A DNA stretch of 64,000 nt from Bacteroidota bacterium (GCA_025963715.1 JAOQAG010000040.1:1-64000), one strand, 5' to 3'. Positions 43,666 to 53,058 are shown, counted from the first letter of the stretch. Numbers and translations: made by a program. The notes: generated by a model not told the origin, from the letters alone.

Positions 43666-44835
43666 ATGCAAACTCAGGATATTTCTTCCGTATTACTCGA
43701 CTCCACCATTCCTGCCGATTTAAAAGCCATTGCCGAAAAGGTATATGCAGGCAAACGTATTACAGTGGAGGAAGGCATTTTATTATATGAAAAAGGCGAG
43801 CTGGGATTTGTTGGTTCACTGGCAAATTATGTGCGCGAAAAAAAGAATGGCAATTACGTTTATTTCAACCGCAATTTTCACGTGGAGCCTACGAATATCT
43901 GTGTGTTCGATTGTAAATTCTGTTCCTATTCGCGTTTAGTGAAACAAAAGGAGGAAGGTTGGGGATTATCCGAAGAAGAGATCCTGAATATTGTTAGAAG
44001 CTACAACGGTAAGCCGGTAACGGAAGTACACATTGTGGGCGGTGTACATCCAAAAATGGGGCTGATGTATTTTGCCAACCTGATCAAAAAAGTAAAAGAG
44101 ATCCGTCCGGATATTCACGTAAAAGCATTCACGGCAGTGGAGCTGGAATACATGTGCCGCAAGGCAAAAGTGAGCTTTGAAGAAGGCTTGCGTATTTTAA
44201 AGGAACACGGGCAGGATTCATTGCCGGGTGGTGGCGCCGAGATCTTTCATGAAGATATCCGCAAACAGATCTGTGAAGATAAATGTACCGCTGAAGAATG
44301 GCTGGAGATCCACGAAACGGCGCATAAATTAGGAATGCCTTCCAATGCAACGATGTTATACGGACAAATTGAAAAATTTGAGCACCGCATTGATCACATG
44401 AACCGCTTGCGCGAATTGCAGGACCGTACCAACGGTTTCAATACATTTATTCCATTGAAATTCCGGAACAAAGGCAACCAGATGAGCAACATCGCGGAAA
44501 GCACGGTGATCGAGGATTTGAGGAATTACGCGATCTCCCGTATTTTCCTCGATAATTTTAATCACGTGAAAGCTTACTGGCCAATGATCGGGCGCACTAC
44601 CGCACAACTTTCGCTTTCGTTTGGTGTGGATGACATTGACGGAACAATTGACGATTCTACAAAAATTTACACGATGGCAGGTTCGGAAGAACAATCGCCG
44701 AAGCTTACTACGCAGCAACTGGTGGAAATGGTAAAACAGGTGGGCCGCCATCCGATAGAGCGTGATACGGTTTACAATACCGTAACCGATTACCTGGATT
44801 ATGATTTCAGCAAAGAGGAAGCGGTTGCTTCTTAA
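43666..44835 (+). CDS. mqnE: Aminofutalosine synthase MqnE (radical SAM)
   Basis: This is a 389-residue radical SAM enzyme. Cys79, Cys83 and Cys86 (NICVFDCKFCSYSR) bind the 4Fe-4S cluster; VHIVGGVHPKMG, LPGGGAEIF and PSNATMLYGQIE are typical of MqnE and tell it from the related MqnC and CofH. It joins a chorismate-derived enolpyruvyl benzoate to SAM to make aminofutalosine, an early step of menaquinone synthesis. The UbiA-type gene at 25807 probably acts later in the same pathway. The gene has its own promoter and terminator. Confidence 0.9.
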   Translation: MQTQDISSVLLDSTIPADLKAIAEKVYAGKRITVEEGILLYEKGELGFVGSLANYVREKKNGNYVYFNRNFHVEPTNICVFDCKFCSYSRLVKQKEEGWGLSEEEILNIVRSYNGKPVTEVHIVGGVHPKMGLMYFANLIKKVKEIRPDIHVKAFTAVELEYMCRKAKVSFEEGLRILKEHGQDSLPGGGAEIFHEDIRKQICEDKCTAEEWLEIHETAHKLGMPSNATMLYGQIEKFEHRIDHMNRLRELQDRTNGFNTFIPLKFRNKGNQMSNIAESTVIEDLRNYAISRIFLDNFNHVKAYWPMIGRTTAQLSLSFGVDDIDGTIDDSTKIYTMAGSEEQSPKLTTQQLVEMVKQVGRHPIERDTVYNTVTDYLDYDFSKEEAVAS

Positions 44836-44863
44836 ATAATAATTGATCTTAACACCATAAAAA

Positions 44864-44896
44864 AACAGCTTACGATTTGTAAGCTGTTCTTTTTTA
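44864..44896 (+). terminator. Terminator of mqnE
   Basis: A perfect 10-bp stem (AACAGCTTAC with GTAAGCTGTT) closes a 5-base loop and is followed by a T-rich run, 28 bases after the stop codon. Confidence 0.88.
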
Positions 44897-44947
44897 TCTC
44901 GTAAGTTGGATAAATCCGATATTTTCAGTTTCTGTGCCGCTGCATTT

Positions 44948-45040
44948 ATTTGCACTAAAATCAGATCATAAAAAAATCATAAGCGCCACAGGCGATCTTT
45001 TTTACATCATAACAATCATTTTAGATCTGCGTTCCGATAC
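44948..45040 (+). repeat. 93-bp dispersed repeat, copy A
   Basis: It begins ATTTGCACTAAAATCAGATC and ends GTTCCGATAC. It contains an AAAAAAATCATAAG-CGCC-ACA-GGCG-ATCTTTTTT hairpin. Copies B and C are at 45333-45425 and 46458-46551. All three are in the same orientation. Confidence 0.88.
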
Positions 45041-45332
45041 GCAGCACTTCGGCGGTATAATTCTCTATGCATTCAAAATTCTTATTTATTTTAACTTCTT
45101 ACTTTTTGAAGGCAAAAAGTAACAAAAACCTTTTCTGGCCTGTAAGGTAATTTTTCCTTCCGCTGGCGCTGCAGGAAAATCGCAGTTAATTTCGCGGACG
45201 CAGTCATTGCTTCGTAGCTATAATTTCTCTTCCGCTCATTCCAGCTATTACTGCACAGGCCGAAAGAGTCTACCCGGGTGATTATCATTTTTAATTATGA
45301 TTCCATTGCTGTGTTTAATAACTGTTTGATGA
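45041..45332. other. Intergenic stretch between repeat copies A and B
   Basis: No convincing gene is seen. TTACTTTTTGAAGGCAAAAA (45103-45119), whose words recur at 46379, is followed by a GC-richer stretch (45140-45280) of unknown origin. Two reading frames of about 60 codons lie across repeat sequence and have no visible domain. Confidence 0.4.
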
Positions 45333-45425
45333 ATTTGCACTAAAATCAGATCATAAAAAAATCATAAGCGTCACAGACGATCTTTTTTACATCATAACAA
45401 CCATTTTTGATCAGCGTTCCGATAC
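45333..45425 (+). repeat. 93-bp dispersed repeat, copy B
   Basis: It differs from copy A at about five positions. Two of the changes are paired: CGCC-ACA-GGCG has become CGTC-ACA-GACG, so the stem is kept. It ends 24 bases from the stop codon of the methyltransferase gene. Confidence 0.88.
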
Positions 45426-45449
45426 ACCGTTCGTCATCTTTCTATTGAA

Positions 45450-46352
45450 TTACTTTTCCGGATCCACTTTTAACCGCCAGGTGCTCTGGATCCCTGGTGC
45501 TTTCCGGTACCGGAACATTTGCCAAAGAGTAATGGTTTTCATCAGGTATTTTAACGCGCTTAATTTGGAATGATCGCGCTCTGCTTCCCGGTCGATTACC
45601 AGTCCCATTTTTTCAAAAAAGCTTTTTGCGTTTTCTTTGCTCTTGAATTTATTTTCTTCGATGCGGTGCTGCTCAAAAAATGCTTTTGTTTTTTCTTCCA
45701 TTTTACCGCTGTAGCTTTTCAGCTTTCCCATGATGTAAATATCGGCTGTGATCCAGTAACCGCCGCGCTCTTTTAAAATATCATGGATAATGCTGCATAC
45801 CTGTTCTTTTTCTTTTTGATCGAGGTACATCAGCAAGCCTTCGTTTACAATTGCAATTTTTCCGGGAGGAAAACGGTTCACTATTTCCATGAATTGATTT
45901 CTGTCAAGTGCATTCAGCGGCAACGTTTCCAGCGTTCCTTCCAGCTGAATGTTTTCATCGTTTTGGATTGCAGCTACAAATTTTTTCTTGGTTTCGATCA
46001 GCTCCGGCAAATCGGTATCGATGTAATGAATGCCTTTTTGTTTGGCCATTTCCAAACCGCGGAACGAAAAGCCGGAAGACAATTCTAATATATTTGTTAT
46101 GTCTGTATCTGCCAGCAGCTGATCGATACTCCAGTAGCGGCTTTCAAAATGCACCACACGGCCCCAGAACATTGTATCTTTTTTGTTGAAATCAAAAATG
46201 TGTTTTTCTTCCCTTTGCTCATTAAGCAGATCTGCAGCTTTGCGCGCAAAAGGAATATTGGTATAGCCTTTTAATACCAGCAACGATTTTGCAGAAGGGC
46301 TGATGGTGTTGTAATTGCGGTCGGCCGGATTTATTTGTTCTGAATATTCCAT
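45450..46352 (-). CDS. SAM-dependent methyltransferase, LCM/PPM-like
   Basis: This 300-residue protein resembles the leucine carboxyl methyltransferase-like class of SAM enzymes. NILELSSGFSFRGLEMA near 95-112 is the SAM-binding loop, IDTDLPELIETKKKF follows, and IAIVNEGLLMYLD near 185 is typical of the family. Bacterial members often have unknown substrates, several acting in secondary metabolism. I start at MEYSEQINP; an upstream Met (46469) would pass through intergenic repeat sequence. The gene lies between repeat copies B and C, as if bounded by them. Confidence 0.8.
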   Translation of the reverse strand: MEYSEQINPADRNYNTISPSAKSLLVLKGYTNIPFARKAADLLNEQREEKHIFDFNKKDTMFWGRVVHFESRYWSIDQLLADTDITNILELSSGFSFRGLEMAKQKGIHYIDTDLPELIETKKKFVAAIQNDENIQLEGTLETLPLNALDRNQFMEIVNRFPPGKIAIVNEGLLMYLDQKEKEQVCSIIHDILKERGGYWITADIYIMGKLKSYSGKMEEKTKAFFEQHRIEENKFKSKENAKSFFEKMGLVIDREAERDHSKLSALKYLMKTITLWQMFRYRKAPGIQSTWRLKVDPEK

Positions 46353-46401
46353 GTCAGTAAATTTTAATTTACATTTAACTTTTTGAAGGCAAAATTTACA
46401 A

Positions 46402-46417
46402 TCCCGCACGTGCGGGA
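46402..46417. promoter_or_regulatory. Perfect palindrome upstream of the methyltransferase gene
   Basis: TCCCGCACGTGCGGGA is its own reverse complement over 16 bases and lies 50 bases before the methyltransferase start, GC-rich in an AT-rich gap. It may be an operator or a repeat fragment. Confidence 0.4.
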
Positions 46418-46457
46418 CGATCTTGTAATGTAATATTATTAAATACCCCTTTGATAG

Positions 46458-46551
46458 ATTTGCAAGCAATCAAATCATAATTTTCAATCATAAGCGCCAC
46501 AAGCGATCTTTTTTACATCATAAAAATCATTTTTGATCTGCGTTCCTATAC
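46458..46551 (+). repeat. 94-bp dispersed repeat, copy C
   Basis: It is the most diverged copy: it begins ATTTGCAAGCAATC, keeps ATCATAAGCGCCACAAGCG and CGATCTTTTTTACATC, and ends GTTCCTATAC. The hairpin stem is reduced to CGC with GCG. Confidence 0.75.
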
Positions 46552-46684
46552 ACAGCATCGTTTTTGAGTGCCTGCTTCATTTATCAGCTTGATTGTTTTT
46601 TCAAAAATGGTACAAACTTTCCGATTTCATTCAAAATTAATACAAAACAGGATAATGTATTTCATGAAAAAAAATTCCTTACAC

Positions 46685-46717
46685 AAAAAAACGCCTGTAT
46701 CTCTACAAGCGTTTTTT
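46685..46717 (-). terminator. Terminator of the pntAB operon
   Basis: On the minus strand, ACGCTTGTAGAGATACAGGCGT forms a stem with one mismatch, followed by seven T residues, 50 bases after the pntB stop. Confidence 0.75.
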
Positions 46718-46766
46718 AGTGTTTTAAATCCAACATCTAATATCCAACATCCAACTCGTCCATTTT

Positions 46767-48188
46767 TTACGCCTTTAAAAAACCTAATATTTTCTCAACG
46801 CTATCTTTCGCATCACCATAAAGCATTTCTGCATTTGGTTTGTAGAATAAAGGATTTTCCACACCTGCATAACCAACCGACATAGAACGTTTCATGATGA
46901 TCACTTTCTCTGCTTTCCAGGCTTCAATAACCGGCATTCCATAAATAGGGCTTGACGGATCATCCTGTGCTCCCGGATTAACAACATCGTTTGCACCAAT
47001 CACCATTACTACATCTGTTTCGGGCAGGTCTTCGTTGATCTCATCCATTTCCAATACAATATCGTAAGGTACGTTTGCTTCCGCTAATAATACATTCATG
47101 TGTCCCGGTAAACGACCGGCAACAGGGTGGATCGCGAATCTCACTTTTTTACCTGCTTTTTGTAATGTTTGTACCATGTCATAAATCGGATATTGTGCTT
47201 TTGCAACAGCCATTCCATAACCCGGCACAATAACAACCGATTTTGCTTCTTTTAAAAGATCAGCAACCTCTTCATGATTTAATGCTGTAACTTCTCCTTC
47301 CATAGCAGCAGCTGTACCAGATGATGTAACTGCGCCAAAACCTCCAAGGATCACGGAGAAGAAAGATCTGTTCATTGCTTCACACATAATGATGGAAAGA
47401 ATTGCACCCGAACTACCAACCAATGCACCTGTTACAATTAATAGATCGTTACCCAGCATAAAACCAGCAGCTGATGCAGCCCAACCCGAATAAGAGTTTA
47501 ACATAGAAACTACTACCGGCATATCTGCACCACCAATTGCCATTACTAACATTACACCAATAAAAGCTGCAATAGCGGTCATGATATATAAGTACATCAT
47601 TCCATCAGTGCCTTCCGCTTTTGCAAATAGCACACCCAATACAATAACGGCAATTACCAGTATAATATTAACAGCATGTCGTCCCGGATACAACAAAGGC
47701 TTGCTCATGATCTTGCCTTCTAATTTACCCCAGGCAACAATAGAGCCTGTAAATGTAATTGCACCAATGAAGATGCCTATAAAGACTTCAACCAGGTGAA
47801 TGATATGCCCTGTGTGTTTAGCTGCTTCAGTAATATTAGAATTAACTTCCGGGGGAGCTAAATACGAACCGTAACCAACAAGCACTGCAGCCAGGCCCAC
47901 AAAACTATGCAGGATAGCAACCAGCTGTGGCATGGAAGTCATTTCCACTTTACGTGCCAGCAGTGTTCCAATGATTGCTGCTACAGCAATAGCGCCAATA
48001 ATATAAACATGGCCTTCAACACCTTTACCCAAAATGGTTGCAAGTACAGCAATAGCCATACCTGTGATACCGTAAAACACACCGCGCTTAGCCGATTCTT
48101 GTGAGGATAAACCTCCCAAACTTAAAATAAACAGAATACTTGCAAATAAATAGGCTGCTGTTTGAATTTCCTTTTCTATAAAAATCAT
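46767..48188 (-). CDS. pntB: NAD(P) transhydrogenase subunit beta
   Basis: This is a 473-residue subunit with about nine membrane helices (1-270) and a C-terminal NADP-binding domain. [15 protein letters not shown] is the NADP-binding loop; [30 protein letters not shown] and [10 protein letters not shown] are conserved. With PntA it couples hydride transfer between NADH and NADP to proton flow, supplying NADPH. It lies 61 bp behind pntA on the same strand. Confidence 0.95.
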   Translation of the reverse strand: MIFIEKEIQTAAYLFASILFILSLGGLSSQESAKRGVFYGITGMAIAVLATILGKGVEGHVYIIGAIAVAAIIGTLLARKVEMTSMPQLVAILHSFVGLAAVLVGYGSYLAPPEVNSNITEAAKHTGHIIHLVEVFIGIFIGAITFTGSIVAWGKLEGKIMSKPLLYPGRHAVNIILVIAVIVLGVLFAKAEGTDGMMYLYIMTAIAAFIGVMLVMAIGGADMPVVVSMLNSYSGWAASAAGFMLGNDLLIVTGALVGSSGAILSIIMCEAMNRSFFSVILGGFGAVTSSGTAAAMEGEVTALNHEEVADLLKEAKSVVIVPGYGMAVAKAQYPIYDMVQTLQKAGKKVRFAIHPVAGRLPGHMNVLLAEANVPYDIVLEMDEINEDLPETDVVMVIGANDVVNPGAQDDPSSPIYGMPVIEAWKAEKVIIMKRSMSVGYAGVENPLFYKPNAEMLYGDAKDSVEKILGFLKA

Positions 48189-48249
48189 AATTCTTAATTT
48201 AACTCCTTTATTATTTTTATTATTTGGTGTCGTTGAAGCTAATGCTTTC

Positions 48250-49791
48250 TTATTTTTTAAACATTTTCAACATACGGTGAGTAACCACAAATCCTCCAAC
48301 AATATTGATGCTGGCAACCAAAATAGCAGCAGATGCTAAAATAGTCATGACTAAAGAATTCGATAGATCATCTTTGGTTTGTAATAAACCGCCAACGATG
48401 ATGATGCCGCTAATAGCATTGGTAACAGCCATTAATGGAGTATGAAGTGAATGTGATACATTCCAGATTACCTGCCAGCCAATGAATACAGCTAATACAA
48501 ACACTGTAAAGTGTTGCATAAATTCACCCGGGGCAAATTGTCCCATAGCAAATAAAAGAACACCAATTACACCCAATTTAATAAACATAGATGTAGCTTC
48601 TTTTTTATTTTTCCGTGCAGCTACAACTTTCGGGTCCTCCACTGCAATTTCTGCAGCCTTTGGTTTTGCCGGACTAACAGGCAGTGGCGCTGGCGGCCAG
48701 TTGATTTTACCGTTATAAGTTACCATTGCTCTTGACACAACAGCATCTTCCATATCAATTTTCCATTTCTCCGCTTTACCCATATCATCTAACAAATGAC
48801 ATAAGTTATTTCCATATAATTGTGAAGCCTGACTGGGAAGTTGATTTAATTTACCAATAATGGTAACTCCATTATCCGTTGTATAAACTTCTCCATTCTG
48901 CGTTAATTCACAATTCCCTCCTGATGATGCGGCTAAATCCACAATTACTGAACCCGGTTTCATAACGGCTACATGATCCGCCAGGACTAATTTAGGAGCT
49001 GGCCTGCCAGGGATCTGAGCTGTGGTAATAATAATATCTACTTCAGCAGCCTGCGCCTTGAACAATGCCATTTCAGCAGCAATAAATTCCGGGCTCATTT
49101 CTTTTGAATAACCCGATGCAGTTGCACCGTCTTCATTAATTTCAACGGTCAGGAATTCCGCACCCATTGATTCAATTTGTTCTGCCACTTCTTTTCGTGT
49201 ATCAAAAGCTCTCACAATTGCACCTAATGAATTGGCAGCACCAATAGCAGCTAAACCTGCAACACCTGCACCAATCACTAATACTTTGGCCGGTTCTACC
49301 TTGCCTGCAGCTGTAATTTGTCCGTTCAGGAATCTTCCAAAATGGAAAGCACCTTCTATAACGGCTCTGTATCCTGCAATGTTTGCCATCGATGACAATA
49401 CATCCATTTTTTGTGCCCTGGAAATACGCGGTATTGCATCCATTGCAATAGCATTCACTTTTTTATCGGCTAATTTTTGAAGTAAGGGCTGATTTTGTGC
49501 CGGCCACAAATAGCTCAGCATCACCAAACCTTCTTTCATCAGATCCACTTCTTCCATTGCAGGCTCCTTCACCTTTAGTACAATATCCGAATTGCCATAT
49601 ATATCAGCAGCTGTAGCAACTATTTTTGCTCCGGCTTCTTCAAATGCTTTATCAGAAAAATTTGCCTTTATCCCTGCGTTATGCTGAATATAAACTTCAA
49701 ATCCTTGCTTTTGCAATCGTTTGACGGTTTTTGGAGTTGCAGCAACTCTTAACTCATTTGGAAAAATTTCCGATGGAATGCCTACCTTCAT
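48250..49791 (-). CDS. pntA: NAD(P) transhydrogenase subunit alpha
   Basis: This 513-residue subunit has the NAD-binding domain at about 1-375 ([20 protein letters not shown], then [20 protein letters not shown] and [13 protein letters not shown]). A linker and three or four membrane helices at about 410-513 follow, so it is the fused form that E. coli also has. I start at [10 protein letters not shown], where the family begins; a frame extending to 49866 has no family support. It forms an operon with pntB. Confidence 0.94.
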   Translation of the reverse strand: MKVGIPSEIFPNELRVAATPKTVKRLQKQGFEVYIQHNAGIKANFSDKAFEEAGAKIVATAADIYGNSDIVLKVKEPAMEEVDLMKEGLVMLSYLWPAQNQPLLQKLADKKVNAIAMDAIPRISRAQKMDVLSSMANIAGYRAVIEGAFHFGRFLNGQITAAGKVEPAKVLVIGAGVAGLAAIGAANSLGAIVRAFDTRKEVAEQIESMGAEFLTVEINEDGATASGYSKEMSPEFIAAEMALFKAQAAEVDIIITTAQIPGRPAPKLVLADHVAVMKPGSVIVDLAASSGGNCELTQNGEVYTTDNGVTIIGKLNQLPSQASQLYGNNLCHLLDDMGKAEKWKIDMEDAVVSRAMVTYNGKINWPPAPLPVSPAKPKAAEIAVEDPKVVAARKNKKEATSMFIKLGVIGVLLFAMGQFAPGEFMQHFTVFVLAVFIGWQVIWNVSHSLHTPLMAVTNAISGIIIVGGLLQTKDDLSNSLVMTILASAAILVASINIVGGFVVTHRMLKMFKK

Positions 49792-49953
49792 AATTAAACT
49801 ATATATTAAGTTTACTTGTTTTTTGGGAAAAAATTTTGCGTCCCGAAAGTAATAAAATATTGGCAACTGACCAAAAATATCCCCATTAGTTATTGCTTAT
49901 TCTGATCTGTAAAAACAAAGAATAAAAAAGTATCGGAAACATTAATACAGGCT

Positions 49954-50032
49954 GTCATCCCGTGTTTGACAAGGGATCTCATGAATGAAACAGAAATTGA
50001 TTAACAGATCCCGTGTCGTGGCAGGGGATGAC
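49954..50032. repeat. GTCATCCC/GGGATGAC inverted-repeat element
   Basis: GTCATCCCGTGTTTGACAA with GGGATCTC is answered by AGATCCC and GCAGGGGATGAC, around ATGAATGAAACAGAAATTG. It is a full two-armed copy of the family whose half-copies lie at 5874, 19709 and 54994. The rest of the 49792-50101 gap shows nothing else. Confidence 0.75.
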
Positions 50033-50101
50033 GGCTTTGAAGTGTGATTACGGAAATTCTAAATCCCGGTTATTTTAATTCAGGAAAGAGTACTGATAAA
50101 G

Positions 50102-50983
50102 CTATTTTAACGCCAGCGCAATGTTCGGATAATCTGTGATCAGGCCGTCGACGCCCAACAGGATCAGGCGTTTCATATCGGCAGGGGAGTTAACGGTCCA
50201 TACAATTATTTTTGCGCCTTTTTCATGCACCTGTTGCACCGTTTTTGCCGAGACCAGCTTAAGCGCCGGATTGTACATGTAGGGCGTAAAGCCCAGCCTG
50301 TGGATGTTGTGCGCTACTGAACCGAAATTGGCTACCAGCAGGCCGATCCGCAGTGATGGATCCAGCTGGTGCATGGCTTGTAAGCTCCGCACATCAAAGC
50401 TTTGGATGAGGATGCGCCCGCCGATGCCGTACTTTTTTAATACATTGTTGAGCAGGCGCGCTATTTCCGCCGGAGCGGGATGATATTTTCCATCACCCAG
50501 CTTGCCGCTTTTGATCTCGATGTTGTATTGAATCAGCGGCAAATGATTGTCCTTGCAATATTGCTCCACGCCCTCGATCACTTCGCTTAACAAAGGTTTG
50601 TATTCCGGTATTTTTGCCTGTTCCGGAAATCCGGGATTGCCGCGTTTTCCGCAATCGTACTGGCGGATCTGCGCATACGTGAGTGTATGTAAATTATGTT
50701 GCTTCCGCGATCTTACCTGTTCGCCATCCGGTTCGGAGCAAATCTTGTAATTGAACCAGGGCTCATGCGATACCACTACCTGCGAATCTTTTGAAATGAT
50801 AATGTCCATCTCTATAGCATCCACGCCCAGTTTTGCCGCTTCCTTAAAAGCCGTGAGTGTATTTTCCGGGAAATGTCCGCGAAAACCCCGGTGACCGTGT
50901 ATTTCCGTTTTTTTGTTCATTTCTGTTTGCGCATCGCTGAAAAGCGGCCCGCAGATGATTGCAAGTGCAATGTATTTAAGCAT
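50102..50983 (-). CDS. Glycerophosphodiester phosphodiesterase
   Basis: This 293-residue exported GDPD-family enzyme has a signal peptide (MLKYIALAIICGPLFSDAQ), the catalytic His pair in HGHRGFRGHFPENT, metal ligands in IEMDI and SHEPWF, and YNIEIK. It should split glycerophosphodiesters from phospholipids into glycerol-3-phosphate and an alcohol in the periplasm. I prefer this start to the Met at 51007, because a -7 element (51005-51012) would place the transcript start downstream of that codon. Confidence 0.88.
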   Translation of the reverse strand: MLKYIALAIICGPLFSDAQTEMNKKTEIHGHRGFRGHFPENTLTAFKEAAKLGVDAIEMDIIISKDSQVVVSHEPWFNYKICSEPDGEQVRSRKQHNLHTLTYAQIRQYDCGKRGNPGFPEQAKIPEYKPLLSEVIEGVEQYCKDNHLPLIQYNIEIKSGKLGDGKYHPAPAEIARLLNNVLKKYGIGGRILIQSFDVRSLQAMHQLDPSLRIGLLVANFGSVAHNIHRLGFTPYMYNPALKLVSAKTVQQVHEKGAKIIVWTVNSPADMKRLILLGVDGLITDYPNIALALK

Positions 50984-51004
50984 CAGGAGGATGAATGATT
51001 GCTG

Positions 51005-51012
51005 CAAAAATA
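51005..51012 (-). promoter_or_regulatory. -7 promoter element of the GDPD gene
   Basis: The minus strand reads TATTTTTG. The expected transcript start near 51000 leaves a leader of about 17 nt to the chosen ATG and excludes the longer reading frame. Confidence 0.5.
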
Positions 51013-51073
51013 GATAAATTTCCCGGAAATCTTTTCAACTCCTGTTTCCGTAAATGGATGTAAAGAAAAGCTT

Positions 51074-51754
51074 ATGAAAACAGTCGCTTTAAGTTTGTTC
51101 ACTTTGTTTGTTTTAAAAATAACGCCTGTTGAAAAAACGCCTGTACGGTATGTAGCGCTTGGCGATTCGTATACGATTTGCACCGGAACAACGGCAGCGA
51201 ATTCGTGGCCGGTATTGCTTACGCAAAAACTGAATGACGCGAAAATTGCGACCACGCTGGTCGCAAATCCATCGCACAATGGCTGGACAACGCAGGACCT
51301 GATCGATGAGGAGCTTCCCGTTTATGAAAAATCAAATCCCACATTTGCAACCTTGCTCATCGGTGTAAACGATTGGGTGCAAGGCGTAGATGCAAAAACG
51401 TTTCAGAAAAACCTGGTATTTATCATTGATAAAATGCAGGCGAAGCTCACCAATAAATCCAATTTGGTTTTAATTACCATTCCGGATTTTGGAGTAACGC
51501 CAACAGGATCGCGGTACAGCAACGGACGTGATATTTCGAAGGGGATTGCGGAATTCAACAAAATAATTACCGATGAAGCAAAAAAAAGGAACCTGAGAAC
51601 GGTGGATCTTTTTCCGGTTTCTAAAGAAATGGGGAAAGATAATTCGCTGATCGCTGATGATGGTTTGCATCCTTCGGCAAAGGAATATGCGATCTGGGAA
51701 ACGCTGATCTATCCTGTTGTTCACGATGTTTTAACACAGGGGCCACAGAGGTAA
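51074..51754 (+). CDS. SGNH/GDSL-family esterase
   Basis: This 226-residue hydrolase has all four SGNH blocks: GDS at Asp31-Ser32 (YVALGDSYT), a Gly block (NPSHNGWTT), LLIGVNDW, and DGLHP with Asp196 and His199. The N-terminus is hydrophobic and may act as a signal sequence. The acyl substrate cannot be predicted. It is divergent from the GDPD gene, 90 bp away. Confidence 0.86.
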   Translation: MKTVALSLFTLFVLKITPVEKTPVRYVALGDSYTICTGTTAANSWPVLLTQKLNDAKIATTLVANPSHNGWTTQDLIDEELPVYEKSNPTFATLLIGVNDWVQGVDAKTFQKNLVFIIDKMQAKLTNKSNLVLITIPDFGVTPTGSRYSNGRDISKGIAEFNKIITDEAKKRNLRTVDLFPVSKEMGKDNSLIADDGLHPSAKEYAIWETLIYPVVHDVLTQGPQR

Positions 51755-51826
51755 CAGGGTTGCATTGAGAAAAAATTCTCTGTGAAACTCTTTTTTTCTC
51801 TTTTTTCTCTGTGTTGAATTTTTTAT
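51732..51826. repeat. CACAGAGG-type inverted repeat
   Basis: AACACAGGGGCCACAGAGG is answered by CTCTGTGAAACTC and CTCTGTGTTG across a T-rich stretch, filling the gap and overlapping the end of the esterase gene. It is one of the human-readable word-like repeats typical of these gaps. Confidence 0.55.
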
Positions 51827-51831
51827 TTTTG
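51824..51831 (+). promoter_or_regulatory. -7 promoter element of the YkgJ-type gene
   Basis: TATTTTTG is an exact TAnnTTTG match nine bases before the ATG, so the mRNA would have almost no leader. No TTTG is found at -33. Confidence 0.45.
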
Positions 51832-51839
51832 TGGTGTAA

Positions 51840-52322
51840 ATGGATCTGACGAATCTTAAATACCTGGCGCAAAAAGCGGAGCCTTCCACAAAAAAAATGT
51901 TTGAGAAACTCAAACGCAGGAAGCCGCATAACCTGGATGATGTAGTGCATCGCCTGCACGATGAGGCATTTGAGCATACCAATTGCCTGGGATGCGCTAA
52001 TTGCTGCAAAACTACCAGCCCTGTTTTTTATGAACGGGATATTGACCGGATCGCGAAACGTTTGCGCATGCGGCCATCCGATTTTATAGAAAAATACTTA
52101 CACATTGATGAAGACAAGGATTATGTGCTGAATGTAGCGCCTTGTCCGTTTTTAGATTCCGAAAATTATTGCCTTGTGTATGAGGACCGGCCTACTGCCT
52201 GCCGCGAATACCCGCATACAAACAGGAAACGCTTTCACCAGATTTTGGATCTGACGGTGAAGAATACAGCGGTTTGTCCGGCGGTGTATGGGATTGTGGA
52301 GGAGATGAAAAAGATCTACTAA
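51840..52322 (+). CDS. YkgJ-family cysteine-cluster protein
   Basis: This is a 160-residue protein of the metal-chelating cysteine-cluster group. NCLGCANCCK near 47-56 and later APCPFLD, YCLVYEDRPTACREYP and VCPAVYG supply eight or nine Cys. Members are thought to bind iron or zinc, possibly as a cluster; the reaction is unknown. The product is cytoplasmic, with no signal. The start is set by the ATG directly behind the promoter element. Confidence 0.85.
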   Translation: MDLTNLKYLAQKAEPSTKKMFEKLKRRKPHNLDDVVHRLHDEAFEHTNCLGCANCCKTTSPVFYERDIDRIAKRLRMRPSDFIEKYLHIDEDKDYVLNVAPCPFLDSENYCLVYEDRPTACREYPHTNRKRFHQILDLTVKNTAVCPAVYGIVEEMKKIY

Positions 52323-52398
52323 ATACCAATAACTACTAATTTACTAATCTGTGTGTGCTGTGTAAGTATTTATGAAACTTTTGACACTCTTCGGAGTT

Positions 52399-52493
52399 GT
52401 CATCCCGGGCGCCGACCCGGGATCTCATAAATGTTTGCAGAATCCATCACGTAGTTCTTAATGAACAGATCCCGGATCAGGCCCGGTATAACA
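52399..52493. repeat. GTCATCCCGGG/GATCCCGG inverted-repeat element
   Basis: GTCATCCCGGGCGCCGACCC and GGGATCTCATAAATG on the left face AACAGATCCCGGATCAGGCC on the right. It is a two-armed copy of the family also seen at 49954. The surrounding gap (52323-52617) holds TACTAATTTACTAATC words and, at 52562-52617, an AACTTTGAAC composite, but no gene. Confidence 0.78.
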
Positions 52494-52617
52494 CTATAAG
52501 GAGAGATTCGCTTTTCAAATTTATCAGGATCACTTATTTCAAACTTGTAATTTACACACAGCAAACTTTGAACTTTGAACTTTGAACTTTAAACTTTCCA
52601 ACTTTAAACTTTTTAAG

Positions 52618-53058
52618 CTAAAGATAAATTTCTTCCACCTTCTTCGCCATAAAATTTTCCGGTTTCGGAATGTTTTTAAAACCGTAGCGTTCATATAGCG
52701 AATGTGCATCGCGTGTCATCAAACAGAAGTTGCGTAAGTTTTGTAATTGCTCATGCTTAAGGATACATTCCATCAGCCATTTGGACAAACCTTTGCCGCG
52801 TTCTTTTTCTAAAATAAATACATCGGCTAAATAGCCAAAGGTGGTGTAATCGGAGATCACACGTGCGAAACCAACCAATTTGTTTTCGTTATAAACGCCA
52901 AAACACAAGGAATTGTCAATTGATCTTTTTACGATTCCCATCGGAATATTTTCGGCCCAGTAAGAGCGGCTTAAATAAGCGTGCACTGCCGTGATGTCGA
53001 GCTTTGATTTATCGGTGCTGATGGTGTAATTGTTTTGTGTGTATGTTTCTATCTTCAT
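52618..53058 (-). CDS. GNAT-family N-acetyltransferase
   Basis: This 146-residue enzyme has the acetyl-CoA-binding motif A in LADVFILEKERGKGLSKWLM near 85-104 and LMTRDAHSLYERYGF near the end. It should move an acetyl group from acetyl-CoA to an amine; the target is unknown. I start at MKIETYTQNNY. Ten residues further upstream, the frame runs into an AACCGCAAAGAACGCAAAG repeat (53069-53111) and cannot be part of the protein. Confidence 0.85.
   Translation of the reverse strand: MKIETYTQNNYTISTDKSKLDITAVHAYLSRSYWAENIPMGIVKRSIDNSLCFGVYNENKLVGFARVISDYTTFGYLADVFILEKERGKGLSKWLMECILKHEQLQNLRNFCLMTRDAHSLYERYGFKNIPKPENFMAKKVEEIYL

Larger units (their letters stand above)
46353..46766. repeat. Intergenic region with palindromes and repeat copy C
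   Basis: No gene is seen. It has GTAAATTTTAATTTAC (46357-46372), the perfect 16-base palindrome TCCCGCACGTGCGGGA (46402-46417), repeat copy C (46458-46551), the pnt terminator (46685-46717), and AATCCAACATCTAATATCC words (46728-46755). Confidence 0.75.

Noticed and set aside
44356-44955. A 199-codon minus-strand frame overlapping mqnE
   Set aside because: It is the shadow of the radical SAM gene; it crosses the terminator stem and has no recognisable domain.
45091-45288. A 65-codon frame between repeat copies A and B
   Set aside because: It overlaps repeat words, has no ribosome-binding or promoter signal, and its sequence shows no fold.
46353-46469. An N-terminal extension of the methyltransferase
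   Set aside because: The extra 39 residues run through the TCCCGCACGTGCGGGA palindrome and repeat-like sequence and do not look like protein.
45333-46551. A transposon carrying the methyltransferase gene
   Set aside because: The flanking repeats are direct, but there is no transposase or target duplication, and a third copy lies outside. I report the repeats and do not call a transposon.
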